Of a stretch of 64,000 bases of DNA, positions 50,603-59,011 are shown piece by piece. The notes below the pieces were generated by a model. The model saw nothing but the letters and a program-made list of their open reading frames with translations. It made no database searches and was not told the DNA's origin. The stretch is taken from assembly GCA_050014755.1 (NCBI GenBank), contig JBEKCS010000007.1, positions 14,102-78,101 on the forward strand. The letters are read 5' to 3'. The number at the start of each line of letters is the position of its first letter. Positions within the stretch are counted from its first letter, which is position 1. The position numbers and the translations under genes are program-made. Source of the stretch: Bog-756 sp050014755 (GTDB taxonomy: Bacteria; Actinomycetota; Acidimicrobiia; Acidimicrobiales; RAAP-2).

Positions 50603-53278
50603 ATGGCTACGTCCGCGGGTGGAGGCTGGAAGGACCAGTATGGGGCCGACTTCCTGGCAGTCCTCGAAGTGGAGCAGGACTGGCCGTCGATTCAGGCGCT
50701 CTGGCGGTGGGGCTCGACAACTGACCTACCCGCGCTCGCGGACGTGATGGCCCGAAGCGGCAACCCGACACTGGCGATGCTCCTCGGGGTCGAGGTGAGT
50801 GCTGCCAGATACGCCGTGCACCTCCCGATGCTCCCGGACGTGCTGCACCTCCACGGCCCAGTCGTCGGGGAAGAAATCGCCGCCCGGGTTTTGAAGCGCC
50901 TGCTCAACGAAGAGAATCCACTCGACGCCACTTACCAGGAGAAGCATCACCTCCTCGTGGCGTGGCTGATGAGGCAAATCGGGGATGCGTTCGATGATCT
51001 CGCGATCGAGATCGCACTCGGCGGCCACGCGTACTCGGACATTGCCGAGCCGCGTGACGCAGCTGTGGAGCGGATCAGCCGGGACGGCACCCTCGGTACT
51101 CGGCTGATCGATGCATTCACGGAACAACCCGACCGATGGGTCACCGGGAGTGGCTGGACCCGCACTGCCGACGTAATTGGCCGGATCGGAAGCCCTAAGC
51201 ATCGTGCCGATCTCGTTCGGATGCTCACCGCCAAACTCCTCGCTTTGGCACCAGACGAGGCGGTGCAACCGACCTCCTCGTTCGTAGCCCTGATGGAGCG
51301 GCACGGATCGAAGGAACTCGCTTCTGCGTTCTCGGGTGAGCCGCTCCCGAACACGCCAGGAACCGGGGCGGCAGTCCATGCTGTTACCCAGTTCGCTAGC
51401 CCGACGACCCTTGACGACTTGGTGGTGGCACTGGCGGCAGGCCAGCCTGCCCTTTGGTCAGCGTATCGTCAGGCGGTCACAGGGTCCTGGTCGGTCGAAG
51501 ATTGGACCCGGATGCTGAGTCGGTGGTCCACCCCCGGGAGCGTCCTCATCGAGTTCGGCGAGGTCATTGAAGGGGCGCCGTTGCAGACCGCTGTCCTGCA
51601 GTTCCGCGTCGCAGTCCTTCACGGCACCGAACGGGAGGATCACGGTGCTCGGGTTGTGGTCGGAGCGCTCCGGTCGATCGTGCGCCCGACTGACGATACC
51701 GAGCCAGACTTCGATGCTGTAGTTGACGCCACCCCGTGGGATCTTCTCGCCAACAGCGAACGCCTCGACTACCTCGACGGGATCCTCGCCCAGGTTCTCG
51801 CCAGCACTGACTACTGCGAGGTTGTAGTCAGTGCCTACACAAGGGGCCTGCTCTCGGCTGATTTTGCCGTGAGCCTGACGCCAGACGACGAGTGCGCGAG
51901 CGCGCTTGTGCGCCTTGGAGCGGGAGCCAAGCGCGCCGCGTATGCCACTGCGCTGATCGAGGGTAGCGAAGCAGAGTTCGTGATTCCGATCTTCGACGAG
52001 GTGATATCGAGCATGGATGACACCTTCGACCTGATCGAGGTGGTCGCCGAGCACGACGCAGGAATCGCGTTCGGGTCCTTCAACGAGACGCGTTGGCACC
52101 GGCTCTCACCCGATTCCAAGGACCACTTAGTGAGTCTCCTCGAACAGTACGCAACATCTGATGAGGAAGTCCTCCTGGATCTGATTGCGGGAGACTCTGA
52201 GGCCGCGAACTCTGGCCGCCGGGCACGCGCCGCTCAGCGGTGGTCCGTACTGGCTACCCTCCATGGCGACATTCCGCCGGGGGTGTTCTCACTGCTCGAC
52301 TCTGCTCGTCCGGACCTGAACCAGGTGTTTGCCCAGGTCGCTACGACCGTGCAGCCGCGGGACGATCCCACCCTTCTTCGCCTCCGGGAGAAGTGGATCC
52401 AGGGTGGGAAGATCGGCGATGACGCACGCGCTGCGCTCGACGCGGTGGCCGCTGGGGTCGTCCAGACACTCGGCCCCCTCACCGGTCCCGCTCGCCGAAG
52501 CGAGGGCCCTGACCTGCTTCGGATTCTTGGCGTAACCGCCGCCGAGGATTCGTTCGAGTGCCTGATCAATCACGTCGGCGCAGACGCAATCGACGACGAC
52601 CTCGGACTCCGTCGCGCTGCTTCCTCCGCGCTACGAGCGTTCGTAGACGCGACCCGCCTCGATCCGGAGCGCATCTCCGCGCTCGGTGCCGGAGCGGCGT
52701 CAGAGCCCGATGCCGAGGCCAGCGACCAACTTCGCGAGGCCCTAGCCGCCGCCCGCATGGGTGAGGACGCCGCAATCCTCATGCTTTACGATCTCGCTGG
52801 GCTCACGACAACGGACGTCACCGCCACTCCCGACGACCTATTCGGCGAGCAGAAGCCGCGCTTGCTGGTCGCCCTCAAACGCCTCGTTGTCCAGCGGGGG
52901 CTTGGCGAGGTCGGATGGCCTGGGTATGTCGAACAGATGGACCTCGTGGCCGAGGCGCTCGTACGAACTGCCTATCTGCGATTCGGGGACTCGGAGTCCC
53001 TGCGGGCGGAGATTAGGAAGAACAGCACCAAGCCGGACTACGGGGTTCTCGTGAAATCCCTCGCGAAGGCGAAAGGCTTCGACGCATCTTCCGCGCATCT
53101 CCAGTCGCTACACGACATGCGATCGAATCGGACCGCCGCTCACCACCCCAACGGCGGACCTCTCGATGACGACGCAGTCAGCGGGGCAGTGAATGCCCTC
53201 GAAACAGCAGCCCGGGAGATCATCGTCCGCCTCCAAAACGATGGCCCATTACTCCGCGCAGTCGAAGCAACTCCGTAA
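50603..53278 (+). CDS. Large helical (solenoid-like) protein with C-terminal HEPN-like domain; candidate defence gene
   Basis: 891 residues, no named family recognised. Residues about 1-770 are helix after helix with acidic loops, suggesting a HEAT/ARM-like solenoid. About 775-880 resemble a HEPN domain: a two-helix region (VEQMDLVAEALVRTAYLRFG), KPDYGVLVKSLAKAKG, then MRSNRTAAHHPNG with R840-x6-H847 or R843-x4-H848, then a long closing helix. HEPN domains often act as RNases in abortive infection and toxin systems, with the solenoid as sensor. No signal or membrane segment. Start fixed by TAACCT 6 nt upstream. It is the largest cargo gene of the island; the defence role is inference. Confidence 0.7.
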   Translation: MATSAGGGWKDQYGADFLAVLEVEQDWPSIQALWRWGSTTDLPALADVMARSGNPTLAMLLGVEVSAARYAVHLPMLPDVLHLHGPVVGEEIAARVLKRLLNEENPLDATYQEKHHLLVAWLMRQIGDAFDDLAIEIALGGHAYSDIAEPRDAAVERISRDGTLGTRLIDAFTEQPDRWVTGSGWTRTADVIGRIGSPKHRADLVRMLTAKLLALAPDEAVQPTSSFVALMERHGSKELASAFSGEPLPNTPGTGAAVHAVTQFASPTTLDDLVVALAAGQPALWSAYRQAVTGSWSVEDWTRMLSRWSTPGSVLIEFGEVIEGAPLQTAVLQFRVAVLHGTEREDHGARVVVGALRSIVRPTDDTEPDFDAVVDATPWDLLANSERLDYLDGILAQVLASTDYCEVVVSAYTRGLLSADFAVSLTPDDECASALVRLGAGAKRAAYATALIEGSEAEFVIPIFDEVISSMDDTFDLIEVVAEHDAGIAFGSFNETRWHRLSPDSKDHLVSLLEQYATSDEEVLLDLIAGDSEAANSGRRARAAQRWSVLATLHGDIPPGVFSLLDSARPDLNQVFAQVATTVQPRDDPTLLRLREKWIQGGKIGDDARAALDAVAAGVVQTLGPLTGPARRSEGPDLLRILGVTAAEDSFECLINHVGADAIDDDLGLRRAASSALRAFVDATRLDPERISALGAGAASEPDAEASDQLREALAAARMGEDAAILMLYDLAGLTTTDVTATPDDLFGEQKPRLLVALKRLVVQRGLGEVGWPGYVEQMDLVAEALVRTAYLRFGDSESLRAEIRKNSTKPDYGVLVKSLAKAKGFDASSAHLQSLHDMRSNRTAAHHPNGGPLDDDAVSGAVNALETAAREIIVRLQNDGPLLRAVEATP

Positions 53279-53338
53279 CAGGGGCTCAGCCCAGTGGGGG
53301 CTGTTGCCTATCACCTCGGAGCCGAAACGCGGCCAATC

Positions 53339-54058
53339 TCAGGCAATGCGCCGCCAGCGTTTGAAGGCGTCTACTTCGGACTTGCGAAGGTCGAACCATT
53401 CGCCATTCAAACGACGGTCGGCAAACCTCCGATGCCAGTACAGCTCTACCCCTGTTGGGTCATCGGTCTTGATCTTCCAGACCTCCTCAACGGGCTGCGG
53501 TTGTTGGAGTCTGATCTCGTAGTTCCTACGTCCGGCATCGTTTGACCTGCCGATCTTGTAGTGGCGCCCAGATTTGACCAGGTACACGAAGCCGATGTGG
53601 GACGGGACTCCAACCTTCTCAGTTGTTGCCTCGCCGGGTGATTGACCCGGACAGAGGGCGAGCACGTCGTTGTTGCCGGGATTCGCTTCGCACCACGCCC
53701 GCACCTTCTCGATGGTCTGAGCCTTCGTACCGAAGCGCCGGGTGTAGGTGGTCTTCGACGGGAAGCCAGGATTCATCCCCTGCTCGACTCCGATGTCTGT
53801 ATTCGTGGGGAGCTTGCCAAGCTTGCGAGCGAGCGCTGCGTAATGGCCGAGGAGGATGTTCTCGTCCATTGGGCCGTTCCATTCGTTGGCCTCCAGGCCG
53901 GCCTCCACCAGCACGTCACTCCACCTGGACCAGAGCTTGCCGATGACCTCATGAGGTCGGATGCCGGTCTCGGCAAAGAACCGAGTCTGACCAACTGGTA
54001 CGCCCCCGTTCTCCTCGGTCAAACGATGGACCTCGGCGATGATCTCTGGCTTGTCCAC
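53339..54058 (-). CDS. GIY-YIG nuclease-like protein with N-terminal homing-endonuclease-type repeats
   Basis: 239 residues. Two repeats of about 55 residues at the N-terminus (3-57 and 64-122) match the pattern of homing-endonuclease-associated DNA-binding repeats: PVGQTRFFAETGIRPHEVI, then LPTNTDIGVEQG with TYTRRFGT. A T5orf172/MUG113-type GIY-YIG domain follows: GFVYLVKSGRHYKIGRSNDAG (YL and YKIG), E205, H209, E220. It may cut DNA at or for the element. ATG 54058, divergent from the 54.1-kb gap. Confidence 0.8.
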   Translation of the reverse strand: MDKPEIIAEVHRLTEENGGVPVGQTRFFAETGIRPHEVIGKLWSRWSDVLVEAGLEANEWNGPMDENILLGHYAALARKLGKLPTNTDIGVEQGMNPGFPSKTTYTRRFGTKAQTIEKVRAWCEANPGNNDVLALCPGQSPGEATTEKVGVPSHIGFVYLVKSGRHYKIGRSNDAGRRNYEIRLQQPQPVEEVWKIKTDDPTGVELYWHRRFADRRLNGEWFDLRKSEVDAFKRWRRIA

Positions 54059-54382
54059 GGAGGTGAGCGTAGATCTGTTCGATCACGTACTGCACCCATC
54101 GCTGCACCCGCTGACCTCCAGCGAATACGTCGGTGGGAAGTTGCTTCGCATCTTCTACGACCACTGGTCATCAACCGGCCGGGACCTGCACGCAGCTGGG
54201 AGGTCGAGCGCCTTGTGGAACGCCCTCTACACCGAACTCACGGTATCGAAGATGGAGCGCGCCGGGGCATAGTCGAGTCGATGGGTCCGCCTACCGAATC
54301 CACGATGATTCGGTTTGGCGGACCCATCACCCGGACTCCTAGACGTTGACGTAATGGACCGGGGGAGAGCAGGACCGTAATC
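54059..54382. other. 324-bp region without confident gene
   Basis: A short rightward frame from GTG 54063 to 54272 exists but has no family features and no spaced ribosome-binding site, so it is not called. No repeat or RNA structure stood out. Confidence 0.4.
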
Positions 54383-55036
54383 TCATGCGCTCCGGGCCAG
54401 GTCATCAAGGGCCAGGGAGTCCACTACCGCCTGCACGGTTGAGGCGTGCCACTTGCCGCCGCGGGCGGTAGGCACGGCCTCGGCATTCAGGTCGTCAGCG
54501 ATGGCCCGGAGCGACCGACCTCCCACCCTCTCGGCAGCGATGCGGAGACGTACGTTGTCCGCCAGCTCTACCGGACGGCCGAGACGGACTCCCCGGGCCT
54601 TCATGGCCTGCATCGCCTCACTGGTGCGCTGACCGATAATCCGTCGCTCCCACTGAGCCACGGAGCCGTAGATGTTGGCCATCAGTTCACCGGTTGGCGT
54701 GGACGTGTCCACGTCGATGTCGAGAGCGACCAGTGACCAGCCGTTGCGGCCGGCCCGCTCGACCAGGGTGGCGAAGTCCCGAACCGACCGCGAGAGCCGG
54801 TCGAGCTTGGCGACCACCAGCACGTCGGCTTGGCCACAGTCGAGGCGATCGAGGGCATCGGCCAGGGCCGGCCGGTTCATGTTGCTCCCAGATCGACCCT
54901 CGTCGGTCAGCTTGGCCACAACGTCCCACCCGCGAGCGGCAACGGCCTTGCCGATGGTGGCGGCCTGAGCCTCCAAACCGTTGCCAGCGTCGGCCTGCTT
55001 GTCGGTGCTAACTCGGTGGTACGCGATCGCCCTCAT
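54383..55036 (-). CDS. Serine recombinase (resolvase/invertase type)
   Basis: 217 residues: catalytic Ser10 in AYHRVSTDKQ, LTDEGRSGSNMNRPAL, VAKLDRLSRSVRDF (catalytic Arg pair), and GSVAQWERRIIGQRT. The C-terminal RPVELADNVRLRI ... SLRAIADDLN is the HTH. Size fits a resolvase or invertase rather than a large integrase. It could resolve dimers of the excised element or flip DNA; no res site was identified. Confidence 0.9.
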   Translation of the reverse strand: MRAIAYHRVSTDKQADAGNGLEAQAATIGKAVAARGWDVVAKLTDEGRSGSNMNRPALADALDRLDCGQADVLVVAKLDRLSRSVRDFATLVERAGRNGWSLVALDIDVDTSTPTGELMANIYGSVAQWERRIIGQRTSEAMQAMKARGVRLGRPVELADNVRLRIAAERVGGRSLRAIADDLNAEAVPTARGGKWHASTVQAVVDSLALDDLARSA

Positions 55037-55451
55037 GTGCCTAGTGTACAGGAAAGGTTCCCATTCTGTACAGATAGGCAGAGGTAGGCGTGCTGCCGGC
55101 GCCCGGTGCGCTTGCTGATGCCCGGGGTTGGGCGCTCAGGTTCGCCCTGTGGCCCGGAAACGGTCGGGAGGTCGGAAGGGCGGCGGGGGGTGGGGCTTCA
55201 CGCAAACCAGTCCGGACAGGGCTGAGGCTGAGAACTGGCGACATAGGGGCAAAACCGTCACCCTTCGCCAGCGGGGGTTCCAATCCAGCTCACGAATCAA
55301 TTCCTGAACCTCGGCGGCCGTGATGATGTGATGGCCTGGCCCGCGATCTCGACTGGCGAACCATCATTGGTGTTGGGTTGTCCGGCTTCCGGGGTTCGGC
55401 GAAAGGTGGATTTGGCTGTGCCACGTCCCTAAGTGCAAGCCCCAGTCGATG
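55037..55451. other. 415-bp region without confident gene
   Basis: Contains only low-quality overlapping frames. It may include the resolvase promoter and res site, since it is directly upstream of that gene. GGGGTTCCAATCC near 55285 looks superficially like a tRNA T-loop, but the flanking bases do not pair. Confidence 0.4.
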
Positions 55452-55700
55452 TCAGCGTTGGGGTTCACCCATCAATCCACGGACCAACTCGGCAGGATCG
55501 ACACCCAAGCCCTCGGCAATCCGTAGCAGACTCGACAGACTCAGATTCCGCTCGCCGCGCTCCACGGTGGACACGAAGGTGAAGTGAAGGCCGATTCGAT
55601 CGGCCAATGCCATTTGAGATAGCCCCTGCGCAGTCCTAAGACGCCGCACCCGCAGTCCCAACTCCGTCTGCGCCGCGGTGCGCTTGGCCGTTCTTCCCAT
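55452..55700 (-). CDS. XRE-family HTH regulator
   Basis: 82 residues, nearly all Cro/CI-type HTH: LGLRVRRLRTAQGLSQMALADRIGLHFTFVSTVERGERN, then LLRIAEGLGVDPAELVRGL. Typical of small regulators in integrative elements. Divergent from the OB-fold cargo gene, with two tandem 15-bp repeats between them as likely operator. Confidence 0.85.
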   Translation of the reverse strand: MGRTAKRTAAQTELGLRVRRLRTAQGLSQMALADRIGLHFTFVSTVERGERNLSLSSLLRIAEGLGVDPAELVRGLMGEPQR

Positions 55701-55724
55701 GGACGCCAGTCCAGGTTCCGTCTG

Positions 55725-55754
55725 TCCCTAGGGCTAGAGTCCCTGAGGCTAAAG
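55725..55754. promoter_or_regulatory. Two abutting 15-bp direct repeats, likely XRE operator
   Basis: TCCCTAGGGCTAGAG (55725-55739) and TCCCTGAGGCTAAAG (55740-55754) match at 12 of 15 positions and abut head to tail, in the gap between the XRE gene and the divergent cargo gene. Confidence 0.5.
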
Positions 55755-55776
55755 ACCGAGCGTGAAGGGCGGAACA

Positions 55777-56553
55777 ATGAGCGACGTGTCAAAAGGTCCT
55801 GGTTTCTGGGAGGCATCCGATGGCAAGTGGTACGCCCCACAGCAGCATCCCGACTACAAGCCGTCGGTAGAGCAAGTAGTCCCGCCCCAGCCAACAGCGA
55901 CACCTTCGGCCGTGCCGTCCTCCTCGGCGCCGACTCAGGCGATTCCCCAAGGGACAGCGAAGGCCAAGCGCTCTCGATTCTCGCGGCGACAGTGGTACGC
56001 CATTTGGGCGGCGGCGATTGTAATAGGCACCATCATCGCTCTCGCTGCAGGCGGGGGATCGAAACCGGCTTCCACGGCCTCTAGCGGGACTACAACGACC
56101 ACGACCGCGGCCCCGTCATCGTCAACTGCCGCTGAGCCATCTACCACCACAACCACGCTTTCGCAGGCCCAGATCGTCCAGCAGTACGAGAACGGTGCGA
56201 CGGCCGCGACTATCAGCCAGTTGTCGAATGATCCCAGCAACTACAACGGTGAAACCGTGATCTTCACTGGGACGATCGACAAATTCCTCCAGGACAGCAG
56301 CGGCAATACCGCGGCGATGAACGTGGCTGACCCGAACAACCCTCTGGCAGTGGCGTACGTGCAATTGTCCAGCACGGCCGACGTTACCCAGATGAATACG
56401 GGCGACACCGTCGAGATCTGGGGCGATGGTCAGGGGAACGTGTCCGGCAAGAACGCGTTTGGCGGGACCGTTTCACAGTGCGCGGTGACGGAGACATATC
56501 TGACTGACCAAACCACGGGCTACAGCGACAGCAGCAACCCGTCGCCAAGTTGA
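55777..56553 (+). CDS. Single-pass membrane protein with extracytoplasmic OB-fold-like domain
   Basis: 258 residues. N-terminal GPGFWEASDGKWYAPQQHPD is a short aromatic motif shared with many acidimicrobial/actinobacterial membrane proteins. Then a Pro/Ser region, one TM helix (about 78-96), a Ser/Thr-rich linker, and a C-terminal domain (NYNGETVIFTGTIDKFLQD ... GDTVEIWGDGQG) resembling tRNA_anti-like OB folds. ATG 55777 chosen; weak purine-rich upstream sequence. Possible surface or stress function; unknown. Confidence 0.65.
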   Translation: MSDVSKGPGFWEASDGKWYAPQQHPDYKPSVEQVVPPQPTATPSAVPSSSAPTQAIPQGTAKAKRSRFSRRQWYAIWAAAIVIGTIIALAAGGGSKPASTASSGTTTTTTAAPSSSTAAEPSTTTTTLSQAQIVQQYENGATAATISQLSNDPSNYNGETVIFTGTIDKFLQDSSGNTAAMNVADPNNPLAVAYVQLSSTADVTQMNTGDTVEIWGDGQGNVSGKNAFGGTVSQCAVTETYLTDQTTGYSDSSNPSPS

Positions 56554-57019
56554 GTGCACCTCGCTGCGGGTACGGGGAAACCAGTGTCAGGCAATCCCTG
56601 CCCGCTGGCCGTTGGCGAATCGGTGGGTATGCCCGCGGGCGGTCGTCAGGTGCGCCCATGCGCACGGATGGGCGTCTGTGCTTCGCTCTACGGCCCGCAT
56701 TGGCGGGGGTGGTACTGACCGGCTGCCGGGCGACCAGGGCGAACGGTGGTGAGCACTGTCACCCATTGTCACACATGCAGTCACCGGGCCCTCGTTGTCG
56801 GCGCATCATCGCGTCCGTCAGCCGGGGTTCATTGTCGGACCGCCATCGCTTGCGGCGGCCATCGGTAGAAGGCCGAAAGCAACCGGCCCTGACGCAACCC
56901 GAATCGACGTTTCCGCGCCTCCTTTGGGCGCGCCGGAATCGACGTTTTCGCACCCCCCTAGGAGCACCAGAGTCGACGTTTTCCGCCAACCCTGCCGCCA
57001 CTTCTCAAAGCGTCCGCAG
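56554..57019. other. 466-bp non-coding region of island
   Basis: No credible gene. It contains short repeats (ACTGTCAC and ATTGTCAC near 56754-56772) and the three iteron-like repeats at 56901-56986. Candidate for a replication origin or regulatory centre of the element. Confidence 0.45.
56901..56986 (+). repeat. Three iteron-like direct repeats
   Basis: GAATCGACGTTTCCGC (56901), GAATCGACGTTTTCGC (56936) and GAGTCGACGTTTTCCGC (56970), spaced 35 and 34 bp apart, with GC-rich spacers. Regular spacing of about three helical turns resembles initiator or partition binding sites. No Rep protein is identified to pair with them. Confidence 0.6.
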
Positions 57020-57223
57020 TCAGGCGATCCGGGCCCGGCGTTCGACTAGCTCGGCGGCCTCTGTGAGCAACGCACAGAGGTGGGCTTCCCACGGGTTCGT
57101 GGGGGGCAGGGCGGCGACGATGGCGCGGAGCTGCGCGGCCACGTCGAGGACCTCAGGGGTGACGAGGTCATCGAGTAATCGGCCTGCGCTTACCTCGACG
57201 GCGTCAGCCAGGTTGTCAGTCAC
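57020..57223 (-). CDS. Small island protein, last of leftward operon
   Basis: 67 residues, mainly helical and acidic/Leu-rich (LRAIVAALPPTNPWEAHLCALLTEAAELVERRARI). Start overlaps the upstream gene's stop by 4 bp, so co-translated. Function unknown. Confidence 0.5.
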   Translation of the reverse strand: MTDNLADAVEVSAGRLLDDLVTPEVLDVAAQLRAIVAALPPTNPWEAHLCALLTEAAELVERRARIA

Positions 57224-57561
57224 GGCCGGCCTATCCCGTGATCGACGAGCACGAAGGCGACCTGGCGCTCCGCGGCTGTGCGGTCGGCCCGCTGGTTTGA
57301 TATCTCGGCAGTCTCCAAGGCTAAGAGCCGAGCGGTCAGGTCAATGCGCCCATTCCGACCACGCAGCGGCCGGAGCTGCCTGGCTCGGGTCGCGGCGGCC
57401 AGAGCGTCGATGATGCCGTCGAGATTGAGCATCCCAGCGGTCGAGGTGGGAACGCCCTTCATTTTGACGTCAACCCGTTCGGGGTTGGCGTCATCCAATT
57501 CCTGATCGATCGCGGACCGAGCCATACCTCCGATGCGAAGCGAGGCGCTAGAGAGTGCCAT
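57220..57561 (-). CDS. Island hypothetical protein (113 aa)
   Basis: 113 residues, mixed helical, with an Arg-rich middle (ARQLRPLRGRNGRIDLTARLL). Overlaps its neighbours by 14 and 4 bp. No family recognised; probably part of the element's replication or regulation operon. Confidence 0.5.
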   Translation of the reverse strand: MALSSASLRIGGMARSAIDQELDDANPERVDVKMKGVPTSTAGMLNLDGIIDALAAATRARQLRPLRGRNGRIDLTARLLALETAEISNQRADRTAAERQVAFVLVDHGIGRP

Positions 57562-57862
57562 CAGACACCTCGCTAACCCAGCTCACCGCGGGCCAGGAGT
57601 CAGCGGCATCGTGCGCCTCAACGATTGCGGCGCAGCACGATGGGCAGAACCTCGGCCCCCAGTAGGTCTCGACCAGACGAGGACCAGTCGCTCCACAGCT
57701 AGCACAGGACAGCAGCTCGGCCAGTTCGGAAGCATGATCGAACAAGCTGTCGATGAGGTCGGCGGGCTGGGGTCCCGATCCTCGGACGATCAGGTCGCCG
57801 TCTTCGACCACGACGGCGAGGCCGCTCCGGTGGGCAACGTCGAGCAGCTCCTCGGCATTCAT
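57548..57862 (-). CDS. TubC-like docking domain plus zinc-finger protein
   Basis: 104 residues. The first 50 (ELLDVAHRSGLAVVVEDGDLI ... LIDSLFDHASELAELL) match the TubC N-terminal docking-domain pattern that recurs in replication proteins of integrative elements. A CxxC...CxxC set (CASCG ... CPSCC) then suggests a Zn ribbon. Possibly a partner for a primase or initiator; no such enzyme is seen here. Confidence 0.55.
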   Translation of the reverse strand: MNAEELLDVAHRSGLAVVVEDGDLIVRGSGPQPADLIDSLFDHASELAELLSCASCGATGPRLVETYWGPRFCPSCCAAIVEAHDAADSWPAVSWVSEVSDGTL

Positions 57863-58551
57863 GGGCGCATCACCTCACGCCGGACCTCCCACTCTAAGCC
57901 GCCTTCTTCGGCCGACTCGGGGAGGTGTGCAGCGATGATCGAGGATTCGGGTTCGTGGTCACTGAACGGGTGACCTGCAATCGCTTCCCCGCAAACACAG
58001 CACAGTCCGTCGTCGGATAACCCAGCTCCTCTCTGCCTCTGTACCTCGCGAACCCCTTGTTTTGCCTGCTCGATTCGGTCGATCGTGCAGAACCCTTCGT
58101 CAGGCGGTCGGATTGTCGTTTCGTTCTTGTCTTGACCACGAGCGACGGTGGTTTGGCAGATCGGCCCGATGTTCGGGCGCCGTGCGAGGTTCACCATCCG
58201 CGCGTGTTCAAGCACCAGGACGCGACCTTCGGTGCCCTGTCGAAACGGGTGGATCTCCTCTAGTCGGCCTTTTGCAAGCAATCCTGCGACTGCCTTCGCG
58301 ACTGCCTTCGGACTGAATCTGGTAGCCGAGGCGAGGTCGCCTAGCGTTCCGGTCCACTCGCTCGATCGGTACTCAGCACGGATGGCCAACTGTTGCAAGA
58401 CCGCCGTCTCGACTCCTGTCAGCCGATTCTCTCTGGCGATGTCGCTCGTGGCGTACGGGTCAACTTTTGTCCATCTCTTCGCAACGCCTGTGCGGGCTGC
58501 GTTCAACCTTCGGACCTCCGCCGCATCGGGAGCACAGCGCCCGTGGGGCAC
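57859..58551 (-). CDS. Winged-helix island protein (replication/regulation type)
   Basis: 230 residues. A winged-helix-like part (GVETAVLQQLAIRAEYRSSEWTG, then LGDLASATRFSPKAVAKAVAGLLAKGRLEE) is followed by a charged segment and C-terminal Cys pair (CCVCGEAI). Similar arrangements occur in phage/ICE replication-initiation helpers. The GTG start overlaps the Xis-like gene by 49 bp and is uncertain; family-like sequence starts near RRLNAARTG. Confidence 0.55.
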   Translation of the reverse strand: MPHGRCAPDAAEVRRLNAARTGVAKRWTKVDPYATSDIARENRLTGVETAVLQQLAIRAEYRSSEWTGTLGDLASATRFSPKAVAKAVAGLLAKGRLEEIHPFRQGTEGRVLVLEHARMVNLARRPNIGPICQTTVARGQDKNETTIRPPDEGFCTIDRIEQAKQGVREVQRQRGAGLSDDGLCCVCGEAIAGHPFSDHEPESSIIAAHLPESAEEGGLEWEVRREVMRP

Positions 58552-58745
58552 TCCTGGCCGGCCTCCTGGTCGATCCCAAGTAGCACCCGGAGCCGAGCGG
58601 TCGGGACTCGTAGTGTGCGGCCGAACCGGAGCACCGGAAGCTCCCCTCGGCGAGCAGCTTCATAGGCGCTGGACCGCCCAAGGCCCAGGAACTCACCAGC
58701 CTGCTCGACGGTCATCGTCGGCTGATCCTCCGGTGTCGGGATCAC
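58503..58745 (-). CDS. Excisionase-like MerR-type HTH protein
   Basis: 80 residues: MTVEQAGEFLGLGRSSAYEAARRGELPVLRFGRTLRVPTARL is the standard excisionase/MerR-like HTH_17 fold. Expected to bend att DNA and steer the integrase to excision. Overlaps the XRE gene by 4 bp. Confidence 0.82.
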   Translation of the reverse strand: MIPTPEDQPTMTVEQAGEFLGLGRSSAYEAARRGELPVLRFGRTLRVPTARLRVLLGIDQEAGQECPTGAVLPMRRRSEG

Positions 58746-58987
58746 GCCACAGCCACACGCAGCGCATCGAGGAACCGACTGTATTCGATCGCATTTGCTC
58801 GGCGAGGTTGGACCTCACCACGTTCCCAACGGAGATACGTCATTGGAGCCACGCCCAGCGCGGCGGCTGCCTCCCGAAGCGAAACCTCAGCCGTCTCGCG
58901 GGTGTGACGCCTGAGTGCCGGGCTCGGCAATCGCGAGTCCCTGACGCTCTGCAAGAGACTCTCGAAACCCTCTGTTCGGCTACTCAC
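58742..58987 (-). CDS. XRE-family regulator, first gene of leftward operon
   Basis: 81 residues. HTH core SLREAAAALGVAPMTYLRWERGEVQPR. GTG 58987. It heads the six-gene coupled operon (XRE, Xis-like, winged helix, TubC/zinc, two hypotheticals) and faces the integrase operon across a control region with tandem repeats. Confidence 0.78.
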   Translation of the reverse strand: MSSRTEGFESLLQSVRDSRLPSPALRRHTRETAEVSLREAAAALGVAPMTYLRWERGEVQPRRANAIEYSRFLDALRVAVA

Positions 58988-59011
58988 GATGCCAGTGTGA
59001 ATGAGACATCT

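Noticed and set aside
54063..54272. Small rightward frame divergent from the GIY-YIG gene
   Set aside because: No family features, and the purine run abuts the GTG instead of being spaced from it.
55270..55300. T-loop-like GGGGTTCCAATCC suggesting a tRNA or tmRNA end
   Set aside because: The five bases on either side do not form a T-stem and no acceptor partner was found.
56901..56986. CRISPR array
   Set aside because: Only three imperfect repeats of 16-17 bp with 18-19-bp spacers and no cas genes; iteron-like is a better fit.
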